Source of the DNA: Homarus americanus
Taxonomy: Eukaryota; Arthropoda; Malacostraca; Decapoda; Nephropidae
Direction of reading: 5' to 3'
Assembly (NCBI RefSeq): GCF_018991925.1
Contig: NW_024724368.1
Coordinates: forward strand, 6,255,643-6,319,642
Length of the DNA: 64,000 bases
The number at the start of each line of letters is the position of its first letter. The stretch's first letter is position 1. Position numbers and translations under genes: made by a program. Under the pieces are notes generated by a model. It was given only the letters and a program-made list of their open reading frames with translations, did not search any database and was not told the DNA's origin. Positions 35,075 through 45,780 of the stretch are shown here, piece after piece.

Positions 35075-35270
35075 GCCGACGAATTTGGCGGGTTTGACTG
35101 TATACGAACGAGCCCAGACGGCAGCACGTGCACGGTCGGTGCCCCTGGAAGACGGGCAGTAGAATGAAACACTATCATTACTCACTCTTCGGACAGTAAA
35201 CATAACCAGCATTTATACCAGAGTTTTGCAAAGAGCAACACCTCTCCACCACGTTATGTGCAGTCTTAAC

Positions 35271-36006
35271 TTACTGTAGTCTTTGATATTCTTTGCCCTC
35301 AAACCTTTTCTTCAACGCCTTGATCTTACTCTCACCCTTTGTCTGCTTTACTCTCTTGTCATTTGTCTCTGTTTTCTTATCACAAATATCCTTTCTTCTC
35401 ACTCCTTTACTCTCTGGTTCTTTCTTCTTTGAGTTGGTCGACTTGACCGACTTGACAGACTTGACCGACTTGACAGTGCCTGTGCTCTTGCCCGACGTGG
35501 TGCTCTTAGTGGACGTGCTGCTTCTCGTCGACGCTGAACTTTTGGTGGACATTCCGCTCTTGACAGAGACTCCACTCTTGGCGGAAGTGATGCTCTTGAC
35601 GGAGGAGGCACTCTTGTAGGAGGAGTTACTGTGCACGGAGGAACTACTTCTGACGGAGGCGCTGCTGGCCACGGAGAGGTTACTTTTGAGTGAGGCTGCA
35701 GAGCTGGACGATTCTCTCCGGCTCATACTGCTGTGGTTCTTCTTGTCGGGGGTACTCCTGGTGCTGGACGCTCCTGACGGCGACGTTGACGGGGACCTGG
35801 ACAGAGCCCGAGCATGCAGGCTATTCATTGAGGCCCCACTACCTCCTGCAGCAGCCGCGACAGCCGTAGCTGCTGCGGCTGCGGCCATGGCAGTAGGGGA
35901 CCTGGCCGGAGACGGGGAAGGCGAAGAAGACGAGGCCTTGGGGCTTCGGACCCGTGGAGGCACTCCATGATGGTGCTCGATCTGGCTCACCAATTTTTGG
36001 GCACAC
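35271..36006 (-). CDS. Gene 2, last exon: Ser/Lys-rich C-terminus
   Basis: The acceptor CTCGTCCAG ends at 36007. One base completes an Arg codon begun in the previous exon, then 244 codons follow to a TAA at 35271. The start, CAQKLVSQIEHHHG, reads like ordinary folded or helical sequence. It is followed by a Ser/Pro stretch, a poly-Ala tract (AAAAAATAVAAAAGG), RSPSTSPSG, a long run of SVKS/STKS/SAKS units with VKSVKSVKSVKS, and a Lys/Glu-rich end (KKEPESKGVRRKD...ALKKRFEGKEYQRLQ). The tail is very basic, low in complexity and probably disordered. Such tails bind microtubules or nucleic acids in other proteins, but no family is recognised. The plus-strand frames here are shadows. Confidence 0.8.
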
Positions 36007-38377
36007 CTGGACGAGAAACACAGAGTTAGTTGTGGCGTGGTGCAGCAGTGACAGCATGTGTACATTCACTGCTTGACGCTGTTCATTGGGAACAAAACCA
36101 TAACTCTGTCTGTTGACTTAGGAATTACTCAACAACACACGATCTCTTGGGGTACCATTAACATAATACATGTTACGTCTATTGTTAAGGTAACTATAAC
36201 TAACCTTCAATGTTAAGTTAATGTTTCGATGTGTTTTATCGGTTTTCAAAGATCAATATTGATGATACTAAAGACACTGATTTGACTTTTTTTATTTTTT
36301 TAATGTGCGGGGAAACGCTGACAAGAAACAAAAAAACATAGTGACATGTATATCAGAATTTTAAAAAGTATCAATTAGAAATAAAATATTGTGTTAATAT
36401 GTGCATCAGGTGTGAGTTTTAGACAGTATTATCACAATTAAACAACACAATGTAATTCCAGTTATCTTAAAAAAGTGCATTTCTTAAGAGTGACAGGTTC
36501 TACAGTGGTTTTTAGAAGAACGTTGATGAATATTGGAAGGGGGAGTGGCGCCAGACGACCAGTGTTGGAAAAAGGACCGCGAACTGGACGACTAATCTTT
36601 TTCTAGTATTGTTTTTTTAAGCAGACGAACCGAATCTAACCTAACCTAACCTAACGATCCTAGGGTAAATTTTGATTTTAGCAAAGTTAGATTATTGTGG
36701 GTTAGATCTCGTCATAAAAAACAAAAACAAAAAACATATAGCTCAGTGGTCCCGTTCGTGGTACTTTATCCAACAGTGTCCATCTTGCGGGAGTGGCACG
36801 AAAGCCTGCGTCATGCTGTGAGTGGTGGCGGTACAGTAGACCTTAAGAATGGTATAAGAATCTCATGCTCATGCCACGGATCGGAAGATTATCTTTTGAG
36901 AGTGGACAAGTTGTAAAGGTAATTCTGCAGCTTCAACGCGATTATCTTAACTCTGAGTACTTTACTATGGGACAGGTTACAGGATTCTCAAAGGTGATTC
37001 TATACGTTGATGTTTTTGTCTCCTGACTGGTATTAAGAGAACGTATCTTAGTTTTAAGGTTGAATCTCGGTGTTATTTTCGGTTGCTGTTGTTTGAGACG
37101 TTCTTTCTGTATTTTAGGTTTAAGTTGGTAAGTTAGATACGTTCTTATGTCTCCAGTTAAGATGAAAAATATAACGTAAGAACCTTTGAATATCCAGCCC
37201 AGGTTCAGGAGTTATTACATCTATACGAAAAAAGGTAAAAAATTCTCGTAAAAATGAGAAAATTTTGGTTAATAAAGTTTATCCAAAATTTTATCATGTA
37301 AAAAAGTTCGAGTACTCTTCTTTTTTTTTTAAGGATCACGTGAAGGTTAGGCACCTCAGATTATTTCACTAGATGATTAAACACTCTAACGCTACCTGGG
37401 AGGGGTAGGTTAGGTTAGGTTAGGAAGGTGTTTGATTATTAAGAAAAATTAAGCTAGGGTGCCTAATCTTCAGGTGGGCCGATTTTTTATTATATTGAGC
37501 TAGGATGGAAAGTTTTCCGTCTGTTGGTTGTTGTGATTGATATAAAGGATAAATATTCCTGGTATTGTAGGTCAAGGATAAGGCTCCCTGTTTGGTGTTG
37601 ACTCGTCGTGACTGCTGCAGAATACCCCTTTGTTCAGAGCCTATAATCACACCAAAAAAAAAAAATAAATAAAAGGTTCCTCATCTGATGTCTCAGTTCT
37701 AGCTACGTCTGGGAGTTATAAGCTCTCAAGATAAGAGTGGTACTTGTCTCCTGAAAGTGATATTGACAAGATTATGGACACTGAAATATACTGTGCATCA
37801 ATCTGTAACCTACACAAGATGTGACACACGACAAACATGAGCCGGTAAGTTGAGCGCACACAAGCAGTATTAATGGAAGTTGTCACAGAGGTAGTGTAGA
37901 GGTTTAATATATATATATATATATATGTATATATCTTCCAACACTGAACACTGAATTGCCCCCACCAATCACTTAACTCTTTGGTAGACTCAAGAGTTCT
38001 CCACAACCCAGAGATGATGATACGGTTTGCTGCAGTTACCCCTCTCACTCTCCCCCTCGCCTTCCATTCTCTTACAAAGCCCTGCATAGGCCACAAGGAG
38101 AGTTGGTTGAGCAACTGAGCAAACTTTAGTGAATAACTGTGCAAATATATGATGATATATTGTATGAGTTCTGGAGTACCCGTAATTTGTATGTACACCA
38201 TATCAATAGATTACAAAAAATAAATGTCTTAAATAAAACATTAGTGTACGTGAGAGAACAAAAGGGAAATGCTTGGCCTCTGTCATCTGGAAACAAACTG
38301 GCCTGCTGGACTAAATTGTTGACAAAACTGGACAAACTAGACGCTATGGGTGGGGAGGGGAGGGGGTCAGACTGTAC
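36007..38377 (-). other. Gene 2 intron 4
   Basis: About 2.4 kb. It holds CCTAA pentamers at 36636-36655, a short palindrome at 37137-37194 matching 965-1016, the palindromic mini-element at 37334-37479 and a (TA)n run at 37908-37935. TAGCTCAGTGGT at 36738 resembles a tRNA A box but has no B box after it. The 161-codon minus frame at 37716-38201 spans the (TA)n run and is not supported as an exon. Confidence 0.7.
37334..37479. mobile_element. Palindromic mini-element copy 11
   Basis: One of the fullest copies. Left arm GATCACGTGAAGGTTAGGCA, then TTATTTCACTAGATGATTAA and ACACTCTAACGCTACCTGGG. Centre: four GGTTA pentamers. Right arm GGTGTTTGATTATTAAGAAA, then GGTGCCTAATCTTCAGGTG. Lies within intron 4 of gene 2. 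Confidence 0.75.
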
Positions 38378-38472
38378 CTTATTCTGGTGGAGGATGATTT
38401 CTCCTTCTCCAGCTCCTTCTCGGTGATGAACTCCGTGTACTCCTTGATGGTGGGTAGTCTCCCCAGGGTCTC
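38378..38472 (-). CDS. Gene 2, exon D
   Basis: 95 bases between an acceptor (GTGTTGCAG) and a donor AG|GTACAG. They encode ETLGRLPTIKEYTEFITEKE and then LEKEKSSSTRI, plus two bases of the Arg codon finished in the last exon. It enters in phase 0 and leaves in phase 2, matching both neighbours. Charged, probably helical. Too short to appear as an open frame of 60 codons. Confidence 0.8.
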
Positions 38473-40062
38473 CTGCAACACATCAACTCAGTCACGACCC
38501 AACACATAGATAACACACACGTAGAACACACACACTCATGCACTACTAAAAATTGATATGAAAATCGATTTAATGAATGAATTATTAGCTATTGACATTA
38601 TCGGTGATTATGACTTTCATGAGAAAACACAAAAGGTTCTAGGCATGCAAGCGAGCCTCGTTATACCAAAGCTTTCATTCTCACGGGTGAGGGGGCGACT
38701 ACGCGAGAACGTGAGCCCGGAGGACCAGGTCAATGCTAGAGGGAGGCAATTGTTATAGTACAGGGTTTGCTTACTAGCAAGGACTCGGCCACACAACAAA
38801 TCGAATAATAATCACAAAACAGCGGACTTATATTGTAACCGTTTAAAATACAGGTTTTGTTTGGGTGGTACATTTCTTCGTGTAACAAGTGGACTCTTAG
38901 ACTTCCCGCCTCAGCTGGTGGGAGGTGTTGAGGTGGTGCCGCTGACATGCTGATCAAGGCCCAAGCTACATTCTGGATGGTGCGCGAACATCTCCATTAA
39001 CAACCCTGGGCATTGCCTCACATTCACACTACAAATGGAGTACTTTAAATTAATGGAATGTAAACTACTCAAGCTTTCACTACTATATACACGGTTCTTC
39101 TGAAATCCGAAAATCAATTAAACGATTTAAACTTAAGTGAAGGAGCCTTAAACAATTCCTGTATTCATGTTCTAAAGATACATTTCTTATTTATCTTTGT
39201 TGTTTTATCTTTTTCCAGTAAATATAAAACAGACAATCATTCTCAACACATTATGAGATGCATTTAATGACTGTGTTGAAAAGGAAAAAGAAAACTTTGA
39301 TATAAAACTTTCATTTATATCCACACGTAAGAGGTATATCCCCAGAACAGGAACAATGACACTGGTTAAGGCTTTTCATTATGTTCATTTGGTATTTTTC
39401 CTCTTAGTTGGTTTTCAGACTTTAGGAGAACCCCTCAATGTACACTTGATAACATGTCGTCTACAGCGGCTGCGGGTGCGAGTGTTGATGTGTAGTTTGG
39501 TTTTCTGGTTCAGCGGTAAACATCAACCAGCCATGCATTTGTAGAGCTTAATCTAAAATGACTTACGCTCGTCAGTAACGATTCTCTAAACTGCTTAAGA
39601 GCGCGCAATGGAACCTGTTCTGTCTCAATACTCTTTGGGTACCAGCTCAAGGGGCGTCTCCCACGTGTAGTGTTGGACTGGGTTAGTTTAAGTTTATATA
39701 GAATTATTCTCTATGTTATTTAAGAGTCGCGAGGTTAAAAGTCACCAATCAACATTCTTCAACATATTAACCAATACAAGAACGGAATTGTAAATCCAGA
39801 TTTGTATAGAAATTATTTTATTCAGCCCAATCATTATTTACCTGCATAAAATTAAACAGACTGATATATGCTGTAATTATGCACAAAATGACGATTTATA
39901 AGCAAATTCTCTTTCTGTTTAGATAACGTCAGAGTGTAATGCATTTTCATTTAAGATATATTTATATTTTTGTAAAGCTCTGTGACTTTGATATGTGGGC
40001 CATGATCTGATTAGAGTATCCTGTAAAGTAAAGTGTTTGTGAAGCACATATTCCCTATTCAC
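38473..40062 (-). other. Gene 2 intron 3
   Basis: About 1.6 kb of AT-rich DNA without recognisable elements. A plus-strand frame at 39356 starts like a signal peptide, but nothing else supports it. Confidence 0.7.
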
Positions 40063-40215
40063 CTGAGGGGCCACCTTATTCTCTCTAATGTGAACCCGAG
40101 GCGGACGGGAGATGGGTGGAGGCCGACACGGGGGCTCCTGGTACTCGTCAATTCTAATTTGTGGTAGTCCCCCCTTCAGCGGCTCCTTGCTGCGTGCTCC
40201 ACTCTTGCTCGACAC
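40063..40215 (-). CDS. Gene 2, exon C
   Basis: 153 bases, exactly 51 codons, phase 0 at both ends. The acceptor is TTCTATAACAG and the donor CAG|GTGAAT. The peptide starts VSSKSGARSKEPLKGGLPQI, continues RIDEYQEPPC and RPPPISRPPRVHIRENK, and ends VAPQ. The Pro/Arg-rich middle (PPPISRPPR) could be an SH3-type ligand, an inference from motif form only. Because the exon keeps the frame, it could be skipped without damage. Confidence 0.8.
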
Positions 40216-42233
40216 CTGTTATAGAAAACCATACTTGTTGTCTAGGAGGAGAGGGTCACTATAATATATATCATACATGCAGTTATTGTTGCAGTGTTCA
40301 GGACATTATTGCTAAGTTCTACTGTATGTACAAGTAATGATAGTAATTTATATCAAAGATTAATATTTTATTTATAATATTTTTACTACTATAGTGGGAT
40401 ATGCCTAATATATACTAAGATAATAATGCCCTGCAGTACTGTAGTAATACCGGTGAGTCTTACTGATACTTGAAACTATTTAACTCTGTTCCAGGATTAA
40501 TTCATAATTCTTCTAGTTTAAACATACTTAATAACAATAAAATTTTGTTAATTTAAGCACACCAACAATATCAGAGATTGTAACTTTTATTTTTGATAGA
40601 CAGTGTTCTGGCGACGCTTCTCCACATGTCTACAGTATATTAATATAATTGACGACTCGGGATATGCGCCGCCTTACAGATGAAACATGAAATAGGTGTT
40701 CCCTGGGGCACAACCGCATCATAAACTGGTCCATATTTCACAGGTTGTACGAAGTGGTGAAAATAAGCGGAGTCTGATATTTTACCCGGTGTATATGGCA
40801 GATAATATACTCTAAAATAGTTGTAGGGAAGTGTCACTCTCCCACCACCAAACAGTATCTTGGTCACTTACAATTATATCTTAAGTTCGGTACTACTTTA
40901 GTCTCTCTTTTAACTTCTTCTGTAAGGTTGCTACAGATAAGACCATATTATCTTGTAAATGACTGTAGTAGAATTTTACTTAGAAGTGTTAAGTTAACCC
41001 GACAAAAGCCTAAGATAATGAGTCTTTGTTATGTGTAAGTAAGTATTTCAAGATAATGTTTCCAATACTAAGAATATTTGTCATAAACTAATGATATTTG
41101 GCTGTCATAATACTGGTGTATGTCAGAGTGAGGCCTTGGCAGTACTGATATATTTTGTCTGTTAATAAGTATACGTAGCCACATAGGTATTGGTGCGTAT
41201 AGCTAAGAATCTTACCAAAATGCGTTGCCATAATAATATTGATATGAATGAAGAAAAGTTGGTAAGTAACAAGATGTGGTATCAGAAGGTTGGTAGAGGA
41301 TTGGTACCAAACAGCATTGCTTAGAATTCACTATCACGTCTTAATATAGTAACTCACATAAACCAGACCAGAATAAAAATTAACCCTTGGTGTGGTGATG
41401 GGCTGGTCCTTTACCAGAGTGAGGTGTGAGCAGCCTCTACCTCCCACAGCTCCTCTTGTCTGTTTCTTACTCTTAAAATTTTGTTTTTCTACTCAAGTTC
41501 TCTCCCTTTGTTAGTGGGTGTAGAGACGATGCCATAACTGTCTGCTCTGTCGTCTCCCAAATTCCCATTCTTTCTTCCCTTGAGTGGCATGAATTCTATG
41601 TCGGGCAGTGTTATGGTATGGTGGGTGGCTGTGGGGTTATTTTCTTTTGCCATCAGGAGCGTTGAGGTTCTCCATATGGGTGAGCCGGGGCTGTCGGTCG
41701 TAGCCTTGTGACGGCTTCACCAGGCGGACTGTTAACTTCTCTCCAGGATTTAACTTTTTGGGAGGGAATTTTAAAACTATTTTTATGTACGTTTTCGAGG
41801 CCTATTTTTTTTTGTACTTCATCTTTCTAATTGTTGTTGCATTATCTATTGTATAATTGTAATTCTTAAGATTTTTAATGGGAAAATATTGTTTGAAAAG
41901 TGGTCATCGTTTTTCTTTTTGTTAATAAGGATTTACTTGGTGTTGAGTATAATCCTGGTTCACGTACAGATAGTTTAGAATTTAGAGAATACAGTACAGT
42001 ACTAACTATTCAACACTGCGTCAATTATCAAACAATGGATCAGTTTGTAATATGGACCAGACTATGTTAAACCCCAGTGGAGGTCATCACTGTGTTATTT
42101 ACCACCAGGAGACACGGCTGGAAACAGGTCAATTACTATTACATAAAATGCAGTCAATAAAACAAAACAAAAGGAAAATTATGGACGGTAAAAACTTTGG
42201 ACATATAAGAAATTATTCCATAATATATTGTGT

Positions 42234-42300
<67 letters not shown>

Positions 42301-42368
42301 TAATAATAATAGTAATAATATTATTATTATTAAGGGGGATGATACCGAGTACTTACCGTGTACCTTAC
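40216..42368 (-). other. Gene 2 intron 2
   Basis: About 2.15 kb, AT-rich. A 76-codon minus frame at 40640-40867 looks protein-like, but no splice-site pair around it has phases that fit gene 2. The (AAT)n run lies near its start on the minus strand. Confidence 0.65.
42236..42332. repeat. (AAT)n triplet repeat
   Basis: About 24 AAT units, then interrupted AAT and a TATTATTATTA end that could fold back on it. It lies about 20-120 bases inside the intron after the gene 2 exon B donor. Confidence 0.95.
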
Positions 42369-42490
42369 CTTCTTGCCCGGCGGGAGGCGCTTGGTTGAGT
42401 ACACCGCTATGGGCCGCCCCAGCTTGCCTCGCCCCACACTCCGGTAGGATCCTCCGCTGCTCGAGCTGGCGCTACTCACGTTGGACAACC
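42369..42490 (-). CDS. Gene 2, exon B
   Basis: 122 bases: two bases that complete a Gly codon, then 40 codons, LSNVSSASSSSGGSYRSVGR followed by GKLGRPIAVYSTKRLPPGKK. The acceptor is GTGTCCGACAG, the donor AAG|GTAAGG in phase 0. A second, better donor, ACG|GTAAGT, lies 12 bases further on and would add Val-Arg-Tyr-Thr (exon 42357-42490) without changing the frame. Ser-rich, then basic. Confidence 0.75.
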
Positions 42491-42994
42491 CTGTCGGACA
42501 CCAACATCGTTAAGTCACGGTCACATTACAGTTTTCCGTGCAATAAATCTACGAAAGCATTTCATCCACAGGATTAATAAGTCAACGGTACGATCCGCAC
42601 ACTGGCCAAAGGGACCATTAGCCAAGTGCCCAGTTCTCGTGGCTAGTTAGAGCTCAGTTGGAGAGCAGAATGACTTTATTGTATGTTTCTATGGCAGCTT
42701 TAACCGCCTTAGTGAGATGTGTGGTCCTATAAAGAAGACCAAGACGAAAAAGAAACAATTGTAGCGTTCAGGCGATTGTTTGTTTACAAAAGTGACGCCA
42801 GTACTCAGAGTCAAATGAAATTTCCGTCGTGAAGTATCTTATTATTACTATGATTTTTTATTTACCTTGACATTTTTGCTCGTGTTTTGTTACTGAAATA
42901 CATTCTATATTTTTTGTACATTTTAACATTAATAAGAAAAAATAAGAACTGTGGAAATTTTATTCATACAATAGACTGTATATAGCGAATGTCA

Positions 42995-43102
42995 TTCCAC
43001 CGTACCGTAGATTTTCAGACGCTCAGTATCGTCTAACTTTCGACAACAAATAACTGTAGAGTCAACTTGAGGAGTTCGTTGAAAAATCGACGCTACGGTG
43101 GA
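42995..43102. mobile_element. Small palindromic element
   Basis: TTCCACCGTACCGTAGATTT at the left and AATCGACGCTACGGTGGA at the right are imperfect inverted copies, about 105 bp end to end. There is a secondary GATACTGAGCGTC-like inversion inside. No coding capacity. It could be a very short MITE or a chance hairpin. Confidence 0.4.
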
Positions 43103-43682
43103 TTTATTTTGGGTAGAAACTCTCGCGTGACCGTAGCTTTACCTATGCATCCTTAAGTATTCTTATCTCACACATCCTTACTTTTATTCGTGTTTTTGTC
43201 CTTTTTCATTTCACTTATCCTTACTTGCTCTTACCTAAGTTTTCTTATCCTCTCTTATTTTACATATACACTATATTCACTCTTACCACCTCGATACTTA
43301 TATCCGTACTTATCCCCACTTCTGTTATTTATATTCACTCTTATTGCCTCTTTACTTGGTTTATTTCTCTACTTACACTTACTTCTGTTACTTAAATTCT
43401 TTTTTGTTACTTTGCTAACTATTACTACGTTTGAAATTGACAAGAGTGAATCAGATTTGACTATAACCTGCGTCAATGAGAGCTGGGTGACTTATTTTTG
43501 GTGAGTGAGTGAGACGGTTTTAGGACGACTGGACCACTGACGTTTGGGCCATGGCTCATGGGCCACGAGCTGTGTGTAGGGTGGACGTTTGGAACCATGG
43601 GATTTTATTATGCCTAAAGATTGAGATTTACACCAAGAAAAAATATTTATGAAATACTACCAAACTGTTTAACAGAAAAAAG

Positions 43683-44308
43683 TCTGTATGGCGTCAGATT
43701 CAAGCACTTGGACTTAAGCCTCAGTATGAGGCTGATGAGGACTACCGCCTGTTTTGCGGTCAGGCGGATGGACTAGTCTTCCTGCCTCCAGAAGCTAAAG
43801 AGGACATGCAGTATTTTGGTTCCACTATGCCAGATGAGACAGCAGCACTCCTGGAGTACTCCAATGCTACACGCGTCACTGAACAGTTACGTCACAACAG
43901 GACAACAGTGTTCAGCTTGGAGTCATCACGCCTGTCTGCCTGCGACGCACGCCACCAGTGTTCCCACATGAGAAGTGTAACATGTTCCAGGTCACCCTTG
44001 ACAACCAACTTAGAACAAACAACATCTGCTGAGGGTGAAATAATAAGTTCACCAGTCTTGTGGGTCATGCTGATCCCACAGTCTGGAAACTAACTTATTG
44101 TCTTCAAGTAGAGAACGCCCGTGTCGACGCCGTACTACTTCAGGAGGAGCGTGGTATCCGTCCAACAAAGCGGGTCAATAAAGCTTATGATGAGCTCCAG
44201 GGTCGCCTCCGCAGCTTCTGTCTGTACAGGAAGGAAGGCATAAAAACCACCCCAGAGTTACTCCGTGGGATAAGCCACGATCTTCGTCGAGGACAACCAA
44301 AGGTTTAA
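43683..44308 (+). pseudogene. MULE-like transposase C-terminal remnant
   Basis: The first frame (43683 on) reads SVWRQIQALGLKPQYEADED, then LFCGQADGLVFLPPEAKED. A frameshift near 43897 moves the homology to another frame, with VFPHEKCNMFQVTLDNQLRT, NNIC, then two stops (44027 and 44033, at sites that are normally Glu and Trp), then NNKFTSLVGHADPTVWKL. It ends LRGISHDLRRGQPKV at a stop at 44308. This matches the C-terminal end of FLYWCH/MULE-type transposases as I remember them (NxxEGWNNxFxxLVGxxxPxxW). It lacks an N-terminus and the catalytic core, so it cannot be active. Confidence 0.75.
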
Positions 44309-44410
44309 ATAAAATATAGTGACTGTTATATTTCACATAGTATATGATTATTATGTTTAACCTATGAGCCAAACGTCCTAACCACCGTGGTCTAAACGTC
44401 TTGGGGTCGT

Positions 44411-44560
44411 GGTCCATGGCCCAAACGTCCCGCGGTCCATGGCCCAAACGTCCCGCGGTCCATGGCCCAAACGTCCCGTGGTCCATGGCCCAAACGTCCC
44501 GCGGTCCATGGCCCAAACGTCCCGCGGTCCATGGCCCAAACGTCCCGTGGCCCAATCGTC
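44411..44560. repeat. 23-bp tandem array within the transposon end
   Basis: Six units starting with GGTCCATGGCCCAAACGTCC at 44411, 44434, 44457, 44480, 44503 and 44526, then a partial unit. The unit is the inverted copy of the left-end sequence at 43530-43555, so one terminal-repeat segment was amplified. The Trp/Ala/His-rich frames on minus are repeat artefacts. Confidence 0.9.
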
Positions 44561-44680
44561 TGTCCACCGAGTGAGTCACGATTGGCATTCGTAAGGATGG
44601 TTGATGAAGCTAATAACGAGATGTAACGTTCTACACGGTGTACTCTCCTCCCATTCACACATTTCTCTGATAAAATATTT

Positions 44681-44850
44681 GGGACCGCATGAAGATTAGC
44701 CCCCCAGCTTAAGATTAATCTAACCTAACCTAGCACATCCTAACCCAACTTAACCTAATCTAACGAAACCTAACCTGAACCCCAAGTAGCATTAGGGTGT
44801 TTATTCATCAGTTTAAGTAAGCTGGGGGTCTAATCTTCTTCAGGTAATCA
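44681..44850. mobile_element. Palindromic mini-element copy 12
   Basis: Left GGGACCGCATGAAGATTAGC and CCCCAGCTTAAGATTAATC. The centre is a decayed array of CCTAA pentamers of about 75 bp. Then AAGTAGCATTAGGGTGTTTA, TTCATCAGTTTAAGTAAGC and GGGTCTAATCTTCTTC, CAGGTAATC. Here the core is in CCTAA orientation, opposite to copies 8255-8410 and 37334-37479. Confidence 0.7.
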
Positions 44851-45007
44851 AATATGGCTACAACTTCAAAATTTCTCAAAGGCAGCATCACGACCAAGTG
44901 TTCCAAGCATGACTGTGTTACACTACAGTTTAGCACCAAAATTAGGCTCTCGCTATTGACTCAGTGAAAATTAATTGAGCAGATACCAAACTAGTCGCGG
45001 AGGGATG

Positions 45008-45034
45008 CACACACGCACACACGCACACACACAC

Positions 45035-45086
<52 letters not shown>
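45008..45086. repeat. (CA)n microsatellite
   Basis: CA run with CACACG interruptions in its first third. Confidence 0.95.
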
Positions 45087-45087
<1 letters not shown>

Positions 45088-45224
45088 ATTGTTGTAGGGT
45101 AAAAGAGAATTATAGCGACGATGATCACTTTGATGTCACAGTAGCCGAGTCGACGGTTAGTCTGACGGCTATAACACTACCCAGTTGAAATTTGATTAAT
45201 TATAAAATCCCAGGAAATATGCAG

Positions 45225-45229
45225 GTGTG

Positions 45230-45293
<64 letters not shown>
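45225..45293. repeat. (TGTC)n microsatellite
   Basis: About 16 perfect TGTC units. Confidence 0.95.
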
Positions 45294-45780
45294 CGGTATT
45301 GTATTTCAGGTTATCAGCCACAGTTAGAGTCATAAGGCCCAGTAGTAACCAACATTCCCTCGACTCCTGTCACTATCTGGCATGTGATTGGTCCATAGCT
45401 GGTGGACGTAGATTGCCATTATACTTCATGTCACACTAACACCAGGAAGTATCCATAATAACAAAAATAAGAGTAAATAGACGTTAAAATCTAAATCCTC
45501 CTTACCTCCATGACCAAAAGTGTCGAGGGAATTTTGTCGGTGCCTTTATGATGGTGTATCCACATGGTAATTACTCTACCTGTACTTTATACCTGAGTCT
45601 GTGGTACTCGAGGCTGTGTGGAACCATCGCTTAAGACGTTCATTGTCAACAGAGGTGTCAAGATAACTTCTCATTGGGCTACAACACCCGAGTCGGTCTA
45701 CCTTCGGTCCTGGGGAGTGAATGAGGGAACACCCACCAGCAGGACCAAAGCTTCAAATATTATTTATGTCCGATACTTAC

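Larger units (their letters stand above)
43485..44585 (+). mobile_element. Decayed MULE-type DNA transposon
   Basis: A broken transposase gene lies between inverted end sequences. The left end includes GACGTTTGGGCCATGG (43539-43553) and GGACGTTTGGAACCATGG near 43582. The right end carries the reverse complement, CCATGGCCCAAACGTC, many times (44411-44560). MULE elements often have long terminal repeats, which fits. The borders are approximate because the outermost bases are diverged. Confidence 0.6.
42491..45780 (-). other. Gene 2 intron 1 of this window
   Basis: About 3.3 kb. Contains a small palindrome (42995-43102), a C/T-rich tract with TTATCCTTACT words (43145-43410), the decayed MULE-type element, palindromic mini-element copy 12 and CA and TGTC runs. 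Confidence 0.7.

Noticed and set aside
36738..36760. tRNA A-box match TAGCTCAGTGGT
   Set aside because: No B box or cloverleaf follows within the usual distance.
37716..38201. 161-codon minus-strand frame in gene 2 intron 4
   Set aside because: It crosses a (TA)n run and lacks splice sites in phase with the flanking exons.
39356..39544. Plus-strand frame starting like a signal peptide
   Set aside because: It lies inside an intron of a minus-strand gene, has no conserved mature part and is short enough to be chance.
40640..40867. Protein-like minus-strand frame in gene 2 intron 2
   Set aside because: The best donor and acceptor would leave the wrong phase for exon C; no family recognised.
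45505..45545. Exon-like segment on minus ending at GAG|GTAAGG
   Set aside because: It ends in phase 0, whereas exon B requires one preceding base, and its acceptor GTACAG is poor.
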